Shown: piece after piece, positions 7,852 through 16,528 of the stretch
How the letters are laid out: each line of letters opens with the position of its first letter
Numbering within the stretch: position 1 is the first letter of the stretch
Assembly (NCBI GenBank): GCA_963717985.1
Contig: CAVQYC010000005.1
Span: 186,001 to 250,000, forward strand
DNA: 64,000 nucleotides
DNA from: BOG-1155 sp963717985
Lineage (GTDB): Bacteria; Desulfobacterota; Syntrophorhabdia; Syntrophorhabdales; WCHB1-27
Direction of reading: 5' to 3'
The notes under the pieces: generated by a model
Databases searched by the model: none
What the model saw: only the letters and a program-made list of their open reading frames with translations
What the model was told of the DNA's origin: nothing
Made by a program: the position numbers and the translations under genes

Positions 7852-9938
7852 AAAACTACGGAATAGAGAAGGAAACGATGGAAGAGCGCTTCGCTGCGAC
7901 GACGGACGGCGATGGAAGGAAAAGGAATGACCGGAGCAGGCGGGGATGCGGGCGGGCGCGGGCCTTGCTCTCCTTTGCGGCCTGCCTTTCGATACTCTTC
8001 CTCCTCGCGGGAACAGGCATGGCAGAGAGCAAGCTTGGCTTTTCCAAGCCGGGCGGCTCGTCGGGACCTAAATTCGCCAAAAAGGATTGCCTTGACTGCC
8101 ACAAGAAGTTCGCCGACAAGTATCTGGGAATGAAGAATGTCCACGCCGTGGTAAAGGAAAAGAACTGTGAGGCCTGTCACCTCCGCCACGGTATCGTCCC
8201 GAAGCTGCTGTTGAAGAAAAACGGGAACGAGATCTGTTTCGGCTGTCACACCAAAGAGAAGATCGGTTTGAATAAATCAAACGTCCACACGGTCCTCAGG
8301 AGAGGGAAGTGCACGATCTGCCACGACCCGCACGCTTCGCAGGGAAATCACCTGCTGAAGAGAGAGGGGAGCGAAGCCTGCTATGGTTGTCATAAGAAGG
8401 AAGACTACGAAAAGAAAGTCGTCCATAACACCGGATCAGCCAAAGGCTGCAATGCCTGTCACGTTGCCCACAGCTCGGATCAAAAGAACCTTCTGGCGAA
8501 AGGGGAGCCCGCGCTCTGCCTCGATTGCCACGACAAAGGAAAGGCCGGATTCCAGAAAGCTCACGGAAACTATCCGGTGGAGAACGCATCGTGCGTCGGA
8601 TGCCACAATCCGCACACATCCGTGCAGCCCAAACTCCTGAAGACAAGCGTTCACGACCCAATCTCCGGCGGCCAGTGCGAGAGCTGCCACCAGGGGGCAA
8701 AATCGGAGAAACCTTTCCAGACGACCGAGAAAGGGGCCAAACTCTGCGCCAACTGCCATGATTCCGCGGGCTTGAAAAAGGGCGGAACAATGGAGCACCA
8801 GCCCTTCAAGGATGGCGAGTGTCTCTCCTGCCATAATCCTCATACCTCGGAGAACCCGAAACTTCTTGCGGGCAAGGGGAACAACCTCTGTTTCGAGTGC
8901 CATCCCGCGATGAAGGAGACGGTCGTGGTCAGCCACGCGCCCGTAAACGGCGATAAAGGATGCCTTTCCTGCCATCAGGCCCACGCCGGGAAGAACAAAT
9001 TCCTTCTTAACCTTAAGGATGAGGCCCTATGCTTCTCATGCCACGCGAAGACGAAGGAGGAGCAAAAGGCAAAGAACGGGCACCCTCCCTTTGTCGGCGG
9101 GGAATGCAATGCCTGTCACAACCCTCACGGGTCCAACGCGGCAGGCATTTTGAAGGACAGGGCGGACAAAATCTGCTACTCCTGTCATGCCGACGTGGAG
9201 GCCGCCTTTGTAAGGACTTACACCCATAGGCCCGTCGCGGAAGGCACCTGCACTGCGTGCCATCGTTCCCACGGCGGGGTTGAAAAGAAGCTGCTCAGGG
9301 CCGCAGGCTCCGATCTCTGCGCCCAATGCCACAAGGATTTCATGAAAGAAGCGGAGGGAGGCTCCAACCACGCTCCCTTCGTTGCCGGCGAGTGTCAGAC
9401 GTGTCACGATCCCCATGGGAGCAATATCGCCGGGATGATTACCCGCAAACAGGACGCACTCTGTTTTTCGTGTCACAATGATATGGGAAAGGCAATGGCG
9501 GGGGCCAGGAGTACACACAAGCCGCTCACCACCGGTGAGTGCACGAAATGCCACAGTCCCCACAAGGCGAAGCTGAACAAGCTGCTTCTGGCAGGGAGCC
9601 CCGATATGTGCTTCACCTGCCATAAGAATCTTAAGAGGCGGATGAGCGAAGGAAATGCCCACTCCCCGGCTGTCGGAGATTGCCTGCGGTGTCATGTACC
9701 TCACTTCGCGAAAGAGACGACCTTGCTGGCCCAACCGATTCAGGCGCTTTGCGCCGAATGCCACGACGCAAAATCACCGTCCTTCGGTACGGCGCATCTG
9801 GGCATCGAGGCAGCCGTGATGGACTGTAAGAAATGTCATGAGCCACACGCATCGAAGGACCCCAAGTTCTTCAAAGTCATAACTCACGCGCCCTTTGCAT
9901 CGAGGTCCTGCGACGAGTGCCACGTGGTGGGAAAATGA
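7848..9938 (+). CDS. 26-heme c-type cytochrome
   Basis: 696 residues with an unusually long, basic N-region before the signal core (ARALLSFAACLSILFL ... GTGMAES). I count 26 CXXCH motifs, one per 25 residues or so. They come in pairs: a GECxxCHxPHxS motif followed by an LCxxCH motif, as in cytochrome c3 / doubled-CXXCH (paired-heme) families. Most pairs repeat the pattern HxPFxxGECxxCHNPH. The protein is nearly pure heme packing with little other fold, consistent with a long molecular wire across or beyond the outer membrane. ATGA overlap with the upstream gene supports co-translation. Confidence 0.93.
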   Translation: MKNYGIEKETMEERFAATTDGDGRKRNDRSRRGCGRARALLSFAACLSILFLLAGTGMAESKLGFSKPGGSSGPKFAKKDCLDCHKKFADKYLGMKNVHAVVKEKNCEACHLRHGIVPKLLLKKNGNEICFGCHTKEKIGLNKSNVHTVLRRGKCTICHDPHASQGNHLLKREGSEACYGCHKKEDYEKKVVHNTGSAKGCNACHVAHSSDQKNLLAKGEPALCLDCHDKGKAGFQKAHGNYPVENASCVGCHNPHTSVQPKLLKTSVHDPISGGQCESCHQGAKSEKPFQTTEKGAKLCANCHDSAGLKKGGTMEHQPFKDGECLSCHNPHTSENPKLLAGKGNNLCFECHPAMKETVVVSHAPVNGDKGCLSCHQAHAGKNKFLLNLKDEALCFSCHAKTKEEQKAKNGHPPFVGGECNACHNPHGSNAAGILKDRADKICYSCHADVEAAFVRTYTHRPVAEGTCTACHRSHGGVEKKLLRAAGSDLCAQCHKDFMKEAEGGSNHAPFVAGECQTCHDPHGSNIAGMITRKQDALCFSCHNDMGKAMAGARSTHKPLTTGECTKCHSPHKAKLNKLLLAGSPDMCFTCHKNLKRRMSEGNAHSPAVGDCLRCHVPHFAKETTLLAQPIQALCAECHDAKSPSFGTAHLGIEAAVMDCKKCHEPHASKDPKFFKVITHAPFASRSCDECHVVGK

Positions 9939-9958
9939 AAGGGAGAAAAGGGGAGTAC

Positions 9959-11290
9959 ATGAACGTCCGCCTGCTCATCGGTTGCGTGCTCGTTTCGATG
10001 CTTTTGCTTGTCCCTTCGGCGGGATCTGCCCAGACGCAAAACAAGTTTAAGTTGAAGCCCGACGCGAGCGGGAAAGGGTGTCTCAACTGCCACGACGATT
10101 TTAAGAATACCCTGAAAAGACAATTTGTACACACCCCGGTCAGGACCGGGCAGTGTACGGGATGTCACGACCCCCACACGTCTTCCCACGGAAAGCTGCT
10201 CGAGGATGAGCCGGGCAAAATCTGCCTCAAGTGTCACAGGGCCATGATCCCGGAGAAGGCGCGGAGTGTCCACAAGGTGGTGTCGGAAGGAAACTGCGTG
10301 AGATGCCACGATCCCCACGGCGCAGCGAACAAGTTTAATCTCCTGAAAGCTGGTAATGGCCTGTGTCTCGACTGTCACAAGGAGATGGGCGCCAAGCTCG
10401 CCAAGGTGAAATTCAAACACAATCCGGTGGAGAAGGGCTGCGTCACGTGCCATGACCCTCATGCCTCGGTGAAGTCGGACCATCTCCTCAAAAGTGATAC
10501 GGTCGCCCTCTGCCTCAACTGCCACAAGGCCAACGGCCCGGCTTTTGCGAAAGCGCACATGGGTTATCCTGTAGCTGCCGCCCGCTGCACCCAGTGTCAC
10601 GACCCACATGGCTCGAACAGGGGCGGTATGCTTTTCGATAACGTCCACTCTCCCGTCGAAAAGAGGATGTGCGGCCAGTGTCACGAAGCGCCCACCTCTT
10701 CGACCCCTTTGAAGATCAAGAAGACCGCCTTTGAGCTCTGCCGCGGGTGCCACAGCACGATGATGAACGAAACCTTCGGCAAGAAGCACATCCACTGGCC
10801 GCTGCTGGGCAAGAATGGCTGCCTGAACTGCCACCAAGCCCACGCTTCCCCTAACAAGGGCCTTCTCAACGGGGATAGCAAAACCGTCTGCGGCAGGTGC
10901 CATGGCGATACGATGGCGGTGCAGCAGAAGCTTGCCGTGAAAGAGAAGCAGGAGGCCGCTGCCGCTGAAAAAGGACAGGTGATCAAGGGGGCCTTGACGC
11001 ACGTTCCCGTGCAGGAAGGCAACTGCTTCGCCTGCCATTCCCCGCACGCGTCGGACCGTACTCTGCTGCTGAAGGGGCCTGATAATGTCGAGCTGTGCGG
11101 GACCTGCCACGACTGGCTTAAACACACGAGCCACCCCATGGGAGAAAAGACCCTCGACTTGCGAAACAAAAACCTGAAAGTGGACTGTCTGAGCTGCCAC
11201 AGATCGCACGGAACGGGATACCGCTATATTATCCCCTTCCCTACCGTTACCGATCTTTGCGTCCAGTGCCACAAACAATACAAGAGGTGA
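9959..11290 (+). CDS. 16-heme c-type cytochrome
   Basis: 443 residues from the ATG at 9959, which has an AGGGGAG site just upstream; the ATG at 9935 overlaps the previous stop codon and is an alternative. The signal peptide runs to about SAGSAQ. Sixteen CXXCH motifs are present, again in the doubled pattern CxxCHDPHxS / LCxxCHK, so this is a shorter paralogue of the 26-heme protein. An Ala/Glu/Lys-rich helical insert (KQEAAAAEKG) lies between hemes 12 and 13. Probably the periplasmic or surface partner of the upstream cytochrome. Confidence 0.92.
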   Translation: MNVRLLIGCVLVSMLLLVPSAGSAQTQNKFKLKPDASGKGCLNCHDDFKNTLKRQFVHTPVRTGQCTGCHDPHTSSHGKLLEDEPGKICLKCHRAMIPEKARSVHKVVSEGNCVRCHDPHGAANKFNLLKAGNGLCLDCHKEMGAKLAKVKFKHNPVEKGCVTCHDPHASVKSDHLLKSDTVALCLNCHKANGPAFAKAHMGYPVAAARCTQCHDPHGSNRGGMLFDNVHSPVEKRMCGQCHEAPTSSTPLKIKKTAFELCRGCHSTMMNETFGKKHIHWPLLGKNGCLNCHQAHASPNKGLLNGDSKTVCGRCHGDTMAVQQKLAVKEKQEAAAAEKGQVIKGALTHVPVQEGNCFACHSPHASDRTLLLKGPDNVELCGTCHDWLKHTSHPMGEKTLDLRNKNLKVDCLSCHRSHGTGYRYIIPFPTVTDLCVQCHKQYKR

Positions 11291-11297
11291 TGACGCC

Positions 11298-12203
11298 ATG
11301 GCGATTCTGCCGAGAGCCCTTCTCATAGTAGCCCTTCTCTCCGTTCCTCTCCTTTTGCCGGCAGCGGAAACAGCGAAGTTGCGGTATGTCCAGTCAGTCT
11401 ACCAGGACGACAAGGGTATCGGTATGGACCATCCCGAAGGAGTGGCCTGCAGTGAAAAATATGGTGTGGTGGTGGGAGATACGGGAAACGACCGCCTTGT
11501 GAGATATGCCTTCCAGGACCACACCCTCAAGGCCGGCACTGAGATCAGGATTCCCCAGTTGTCGCAGCCCGTGCGTATTCAGGTCACCTCCAAAGGGGAT
11601 ATTCTCGCCCTGGACGGCAAACAGCGGCGCATCGTGCGCCTTGGCGCTGATGGGGCCTTCAAGGGCTACGTGACCGCCGAAGGAGCGCCTGGCGGCTCGG
11701 CTGTTGCGCCCAGAAGCTTTAAGATTGACAGGGACGACAATATCTACGTCCTTGACATATTCTCTGCCCGGGTACTCCTCCTCAATCCGGACGGGAAATA
11801 CCGGACGGAGATTGCATTCCCTAAGGATTACGGGTTTTTCTCCGATCTTGCAGTCGATCCTAAAGGCACGATCCTGTTGATCGACTCTGTGAGAGCAGTG
11901 GTGCTTTCCGCTGCCAAAAACGCGAACGTTTTTTCCCCCTTAGGCGGCCTTCTCAAGGAATACCTGACCTTCCCTGTAAGCCTCACCACCGACAGCCGTG
12001 GAACAATCTACATTACGGACGCCAACGGAGGGGATATCGGGATTATGGCTCATGACGGCTCCTTTCTCGGTAAGCAGTTGGGCATGGGATGGAGCGAGGG
12101 TCTCCTTTACTATCCCTCCCAGGTGTGTATTTATGAAAATGGAGAAGTTTTCATTGCCGACAGAGGCAATAGTCGGGTTCAGGAATTTACCCTGGTTAAG
12201 TAG
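11298..12203 (+). CDS. NHL-repeat beta-propeller protein, exported
   Basis: 301 residues with a signal peptide ending near LPAAET. Repeated blades of the type HPEGVACSEKYGVVVGDTGN, APRSFKIDRDDNIYVLD and YPSQVCIYENGEVFIADRGN identify an NHL propeller; the last blade ends at the C-terminus. There are no heme or catalytic motifs. NHL proteins often accompany multiheme cytochromes in Geobacter-type electron-transfer clusters, probably as structural or docking parts. A GAGGTGATGACGCC leader precedes the ATG, seven bases after the 16-heme gene. Confidence 0.85.
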   Translation: MAILPRALLIVALLSVPLLLPAAETAKLRYVQSVYQDDKGIGMDHPEGVACSEKYGVVVGDTGNDRLVRYAFQDHTLKAGTEIRIPQLSQPVRIQVTSKGDILALDGKQRRIVRLGADGAFKGYVTAEGAPGGSAVAPRSFKIDRDDNIYVLDIFSARVLLLNPDGKYRTEIAFPKDYGFFSDLAVDPKGTILLIDSVRAVVLSAAKNANVFSPLGGLLKEYLTFPVSLTTDSRGTIYITDANGGDIGIMAHDGSFLGKQLGMGWSEGLLYYPSQVCIYENGEVFIADRGNSRVQEFTLVK

Positions 12204-12252
12204 AACGGCTGGCGCCCTTGGGGGGCGAGCCAGGAGAAGGAGGGCGGGACAT

Positions 12253-12663
12253 ATGGCAGGAAAGGGTCTCTGGCTTCAGAGCATCGTCCTGGGTGTCGTT
12301 CTGCTCATGGCAACGGGGGCAGGGTATGCGTTCGACGGGAATGACGTGTTGAAAGTCAAGACAACGAAGCGGTGCAGGAGCTGCGACCTCTACGCGGCAG
12401 ACCTCGCGGGCGCCAATCTCGCGGGCGCGGACCTCAATGGCGCCAACCTCGCGGCTGCAGACCTTTCGGGCGCCAACCTCGCGGGCGCGTACCTGTTCCA
12501 TGCTAACCTTTCGGGCGCCAATCTCGCGGGCGCAGACCTCGCGGCTGCAAAGCTCGCCGACGCGAAGCTCGCCGGTGCCAACCTCAATAGCGCGAGGCTC
12601 GCCGGTGCCCTATGGACGGACGGCCGTACGTGCGGACCCGGCTCCATAGGCGAGTGCCAATAG
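12253..12663 (+). CDS. Exported pentapeptide-repeat protein
   Basis: 136 residues from the ATG at 12253 with AGGAGGGC upstream. After a signal peptide (ending near GYAFDG) comes a Cys pair (CRSCDL) and about 16 A(D/N)LxG/A-type pentapeptides (ADLAGANLAGADLNGANLAA), which form a right-handed quadrilateral beta-helix. The C-terminus carries two further Cys residues (TCGPGSIGEC). Pentapeptide proteins of this exported kind have no known enzymatic activity. It is the last gene of the cytochrome operon and converges with hemC. Confidence 0.85.
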   Translation: MAGKGLWLQSIVLGVVLLMATGAGYAFDGNDVLKVKTTKRCRSCDLYAADLAGANLAGADLNGANLAAADLSGANLAGAYLFHANLSGANLAGADLAAAKLADAKLAGANLNSARLAGALWTDGRTCGPGSIGECQ

Positions 12664-12710
12664 AGCATTTTGCATTGGAGACGCCCTTTAGGCCCAAGGG
12701 CCGGGCTATG

Positions 12711-13625
12711 TTACTCTCCGGCGCTCAATCCCGTTCCCCGTGCCCGTCTCAGACCTTCCAGGAGGCGCGTCACGAGCCGGTCCGCGTCTTGCCTGGGACC
12801 TTCCATGCACTCCTTGAAGATGATCGTGCCGTCGTCGCCGCCGAACACGGCCCTGAGCGTTACACGGTCGCCCGAGAGCCTGGCGTTGACGCCGAGGGGC
12901 ACGCTGCAGCCCCCGCCCACGCCGGTCTGGAAGGCGCGCTCCAGCCCGACCTCGAACCGGGTCGTGCCATCGTTGAGGGGACCCACCATATCGGCCGCAT
13001 CGTCCTCAGCCCTCGTTTCGATGCCGATGGCCCCCTGGCCGCTCGGGGGAATCATGACATCGAAGGGGATCATTTCCGTGACGCGGTCTTCCAGGCCCAT
13101 CCTCCTGATACCTGCATAGGCGAGGATTATGCCGTCCAGGTTCTGGGCCTCGAGCTTCTTCATCCTCGTATCCACGTTGCCTCTTAAAGGGACGATCTCC
13201 AGGTCCGGCCTCGCGGCGAGGAGCTGCGCCTTTCTGCGCATACTGCTCGTGCCGATCCTTGCCCCCTGAGGCGTATCGGCAAGACGTGCGTACTTCAGGG
13301 AGACGAACGTATCATGAGGGTCAACCCTCGGGAGCATGGCGCTTATGGAGAGGCCGCCCGCCAGGTCCGTAGGCAGGTCTTTCATGCTGTGAACGGCCAG
13401 ATCGACATCATTCCGCACGAGCGCCTCCTCTATCTCCTTGATGAAGAGACCTTTCTCCCCGATAAGGTAGAGAGGGGTGTCCCACACGGAATCGCCGGTG
13501 GTCTTTATGATGCGCGTTTCAAAGTCGAATGACGGATAGAGCGCCTGCAGTTCCCCAATGACCATCTCCGTCTGGGTGAGGGCAAGCTTACTCCCCCTCG
13601 TCCCTACTATCCAATGCTTTTTCAT
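12711..13625 (-). CDS. hemC: Porphobilinogen deaminase (hydroxymethylbilane synthase)
   Basis: 304 residues from the ATG at 13625 preceded by GGGAGGAAA. Condenses four porphobilinogens to hydroxymethylbilane in cytosolic tetrapyrrole synthesis. Family motifs are intact: VGTRGSKLALTQT at the N-terminus, KGLFIKEIEEAL, HSMKDLPT, GTSSMRRKAQLL, PLRGNVDTRMKK, and the cofactor-binding Cys in GVGGGCSVPLG. Full length for the family. It lies downstream of, and on the same strand as, the PhnD-like/kinase pair, with a 15-bp palindrome in the gap. Demand for heme from the surrounding cytochromes is obvious. Confidence 0.97.
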   Translation of the reverse strand: MKKHWIVGTRGSKLALTQTEMVIGELQALYPSFDFETRIIKTTGDSVWDTPLYLIGEKGLFIKEIEEALVRNDVDLAVHSMKDLPTDLAGGLSISAMLPRVDPHDTFVSLKYARLADTPQGARIGTSSMRRKAQLLAARPDLEIVPLRGNVDTRMKKLEAQNLDGIILAYAGIRRMGLEDRVTEMIPFDVMIPPSGQGAIGIETRAEDDAADMVGPLNDGTTRFEVGLERAFQTGVGGGCSVPLGVNARLSGDRVTLRAVFGGDDGTIIFKECMEGPRQDADRLVTRLLEGLRRARGTGLSAGE

Positions 13626-13675
13626 TTTCCTCCCCATAGAGAAACAGACTTCTTATGATATCCAATACCGCTCCA

Positions 13676-13690
13676 TAACCATAATGGTTA
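13676..13690. promoter_or_regulatory. 15-bp perfect palindrome upstream of hemC
   Basis: TAACCAT-A-ATGGTTA lies in the 92-base gap between the kinase gene and hemC, about 50 bases before the hemC start. It could be an operator; no regulator can be named from the sequence. Confidence 0.35.
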
Positions 13691-13717
13691 ACGGTGTGCG
13701 CAGGCATGGCGCCGTCA

Positions 13718-15154
13718 TCATGGACCGGCGGGAGGGAGGAGGACCCTGAATATCGTTCCTCCTCCCGGATTCTCGTCCGCAGAGATGGTTCCTCCGTGGG
13801 CCTCTACAAACCGTTTGGTCACGGCCAGGCCCAAACCGGTGCCTTTATGCTTGGTGGTAAAAAAGGGCACGAAGAGTTTTTCTCGTACGGTCCCATCGAT
13901 CCCTTTTCCCGTGTCGCGGATCTCGATCCTAAGCCCTCCGCCGGGTTCGGCAAAGGTCCACACCGTCAAGGTGCCGCCGCCGGGCATGGCCTCCAGGGCA
14001 TTCATGAAAAGGTTGAGGAACACTTGCTGCATTTGCCCCGGGTCGGCCAGGGTCGGGGGGAGGTCGGGATCGAAATCTTTCACGACTATGACGTCCCGGG
14101 GGCCGCTCGGCCCGACGGACGCGTAGGGAAGGGAGAAGGCGATGGTGGATTCCAGGACCATATTCATATCGACCGGCACCAACTGGGGTTTGGGCGGCTT
14201 GGCGAAATTGAGGAGACTCTTCATCAAGCCTTCGATTCCCATGACGGCATCCAGTACCTTCAAAAGGACGACCCTGCCTTCCTCCTCGCAGCTTTCCTGT
14301 TCCAGGAGCACCTGCATGGAAGCCTTGATCCCCGTGAGAGGGTTCTTGATCTCGTGGACAAGGCCCGCCGCGATCTCCCCCACCACTTTCATCTGTTCGG
14401 CCCGCTGTAGGTTCTGCATGTGCTCGTTCAGGGATTTGGCCATTTCATTGAAGGATGCCGCCACCTCTCCGAATTCATACCTGAGACCCTGAATCCTGAA
14501 TTCGAGATCTCCGTTTTTTACCTTTCGGGTCGCCCGAAGGAGCTCGTTGAGCGGTTTGGTGATACCCCGGATGAAAATGACCGCCAGCCCGACGGCAAAT
14601 ACAGGTCCGGCCGCAATGAGGACGAAGAGCAGGTTCTTCATCTCCCCTATCCTTTTGAGGGAGGATGCGGTCTTCTTCTCCAACCGGCTCCGGGTGAGAA
14701 GTGTCATGGAATCGAGCTGGCTTATGAGCTCCCTGCCCGCCCGGAAGGCCCCGTCTTCCTCATATATGAGCCGGGAGGGGCTCGCCCTCACGGTCAGGAC
14801 GCGGCTAAGGGCTTCTTCGTACGACTGGATCCGGTTTTTCAGCTCGGCAATTCTCTTTGTCGTTTCCGGCGAGTGGTGACACGTGGAGCACCTTTTTGCT
14901 ACGCCGGCCATATGAACCACATTCGCAACGACGGTGTCCGATTTGCTGGCGTAGCGCGTGTTTTGGAAGGCAAAGTCGGACAGGGTCAGCTTCGTGTCGC
15001 TCAACAACTGTTCTCTAAGGATTTCCACCTGGTGGAGCTTGATGAGGTCGTTCAGGGTAGAAGTTGTTTTCTGTATGGCGCCGATGATATAGATCCCGCC
15101 GAGGAAGAAAATCGAGGTGAAGCAGGCGAGGCCTATGATGATTCTTCGTTTCAC
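13718..15154 (-). CDS. Membrane sensor histidine kinase with a c-heme motif in the periplasmic domain
   Basis: 478 residues from a GTG that overlaps the stop of the upstream gene by one base. A first membrane helix (about 5-27) and a second (about 174-195) bracket a periplasmic domain of some 145 residues that contains one CXXCH site, CSTCH at 89-93, followed by a further His. Then come a HAMP linker, the phosphoacceptor motif GLVHEIKNPLTGIK, and ATPase boxes N (NLFMNALEAM), G1 (DTGKGID) and G2 (GTGLGLAV). A covalently bound c-heme in the sensor would allow detection of redox state or a gas ligand. Paired with the adjacent PhnD-like protein. Confidence 0.92.
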   Translation of the reverse strand: MKRRIIIGLACFTSIFFLGGIYIIGAIQKTTSTLNDLIKLHQVEILREQLLSDTKLTLSDFAFQNTRYASKSDTVVANVVHMAGVAKRCSTCHHSPETTKRIAELKNRIQSYEEALSRVLTVRASPSRLIYEEDGAFRAGRELISQLDSMTLLTRSRLEKKTASSLKRIGEMKNLLFVLIAAGPVFAVGLAVIFIRGITKPLNELLRATRKVKNGDLEFRIQGLRYEFGEVAASFNEMAKSLNEHMQNLQRAEQMKVVGEIAAGLVHEIKNPLTGIKASMQVLLEQESCEEEGRVVLLKVLDAVMGIEGLMKSLLNFAKPPKPQLVPVDMNMVLESTIAFSLPYASVGPSGPRDVIVVKDFDPDLPPTLADPGQMQQVFLNLFMNALEAMPGGGTLTVWTFAEPGGGLRIEIRDTGKGIDGTVREKLFVPFFTTKHKGTGLGLAVTKRFVEAHGGTISADENPGGGTIFRVLLPPAGP

Positions 15155-16071
15155 TATTCGTCCGGATAGCGGTAGTGCTTAGGACTACACCCTATTTGAC
15201 GGAGGTAGCCGACAACGGGCTCATAGTCCGCGTCGGTGGTCGGGACGAACCTCCGTGCGCCAAGGTCCCTGAGAATCGTGAGGCCCAAGGGATCGCTGTG
15301 CATCCGTAGGAGGGTGTCGCGGATGGCCGTGCCCACCTGAGGATCCAGATCCTTCCTCACTGCCAGGGCAGTCTCCGGCAGGTCGGGGGACCTCGTGAGA
15401 ATCTTCAGCTCCCTGCCGATTCTCGGGTCCGCACCCGCCAGCCGCCAGAATATGGTATTCTTGGCCGCACCGATATCCGCCTTTCCGTTGAGCACATCAT
15501 ATATGGCGTCCTCGTGGGTGCCCGTAAAGTAGGTCTCCGCGAAGTAGCTCTTATAATCCTTGACGCCGTGGCTGCGGAGGTAGACGAGGGGGAGAAGGAA
15601 ACCGGCAGCAGTGGCCGGGTCCACGAAGGCGAATCGCTTTCCCCGCATTTCGGTCACATGATTGATCCCGCTGCCCTTTCGGACAAAGATCAGCCCGTGG
15701 TAGAGGGACGAGCCGTTCTGGTCCTCGGGTCGGACGAGGACCCTGACTCCTATCCGTTCACGGGCCAGGACGTAGGCGAGGCTTCCGAAGAAGGCGCCGT
15801 CCATTCCCGAGGAAACAAAATCGTCAATGGCTTTTCCGTAGCTCATGAAGACTTTTAACCTTACGTCGAGACCGGTCTTTTCCGAAAGATACTCGGCAAG
15901 CGGGGCATAGCGCTCCATCTGTTTGAAGACGTTCCGCTCAGGGGTCAGGCCGATCGTGAAAGGTCTCCGGGTGCCCTCGCCCGAGAGGGTGTCCGCCCTG
16001 GCCCCGGCCGCGAGCACCACGATCCCGAGAACAAAGACGATGAAAACGGCCTTCGTTGGTCGCACCCCCAT
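15154..16071 (-). CDS. PhnD-like periplasmic substrate-binding protein
   Basis: 305 residues from the ATG at 16071 (AGGAGAGCGG upstream); an earlier GTG at 16086 is less likely. After the signal peptide (ending near AGARADT) the sequence matches the phosphate/phosphonate-type binding fold: IGLTPERN, YAPLAEYLSEKTGLDV, GMDGAFFGSLAYVLA, RGKRFAFVDPATAAGFLLP, GKADIGAAKNT. No transporter genes are near. Instead it is translationally coupled to a histidine kinase, so it probably serves as a sensory partner, as the PhnD-like domain does inside TtrS-type kinases. Ligand unknown. Confidence 0.88.
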   Translation of the reverse strand: MGVRPTKAVFIVFVLGIVVLAAGARADTLSGEGTRRPFTIGLTPERNVFKQMERYAPLAEYLSEKTGLDVRLKVFMSYGKAIDDFVSSGMDGAFFGSLAYVLARERIGVRVLVRPEDQNGSSLYHGLIFVRKGSGINHVTEMRGKRFAFVDPATAAGFLLPLVYLRSHGVKDYKSYFAETYFTGTHEDAIYDVLNGKADIGAAKNTIFWRLAGADPRIGRELKILTRSPDLPETALAVRKDLDPQVGTAIRDTLLRMHSDPLGLTILRDLGARRFVPTTDADYEPVVGYLRQIGCSPKHYRYPDE

Positions 16072-16086
16072 CCGCTCTCCTGTCAC

Positions 16087-16528
16087 CTAAGGCATTGCGT
16101 GGCGAGACCAGACTTCCGAACACGGCTGTTGGCAAGAACAAACTTCCGATAGCTTTCCCAAGGCCGCACTCCGTTTAGTGAAAGGAGACCAGGATAGAGC
16201 ACTCAGGACCCTTCTTTTGAAACATAAGCATAGTTAATGATCATTTTCTCTCCTGTTTGTCAAGACTCATAGAAAACAGCTCAGGGCTGACATTCGGTAT
16301 GACAAGCCGGGTTAAGAGCGGTTGTTATCATCTGCCTGAGCACCATGAGTGAGAGAAAACTCTCAGGTAGAGCGTGAAAACCACCAATGCGGCCGGTCGC
16401 CCGGCGCGTTGTTTCGTCCGAAAGCCCTTACGGCCCTGTATGTCTTCACGAGCTAAGGGCTCTGTTTCCGGAGGCAAATGCTCCGGCACGACCATTGCAT
16501 ATTCAGTTGGAAAGACCAGAGATCTTTT
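16087..16528. other. Divergent intergenic region without a recognisable gene
   Basis: About 440 bases between the PhnD-like gene and the receiver gene. A weak 6-bp stem (CCTGAG ... CTCAGG, about 16335-16375) is present. On the minus strand a 13-codon open frame with an AGGAGAG site starts near 16239, too short to call. I see no convincing promoter pair or RNA motif. Confidence 0.5.

Noticed and set aside
9884..11326. A 480-codon open frame on the minus strand opposite the 16-heme cytochrome gene
   Set aside because: It lies antisense to a gene with 16 CXXCH motifs, has no ribosome site or family similarity, and is a by-product of high G+C codon bias.
12400..12610. Short regular DNA repeats that look array-like
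   Set aside because: They encode the pentapeptide repeats of an exported protein; there are no unique spacers, so this is not a CRISPR array.
15154..16071. Phosphonate ABC transporter component
   Set aside because: No permease or ATPase genes are near; the gene is coupled to a histidine kinase, so a sensory role is more likely.
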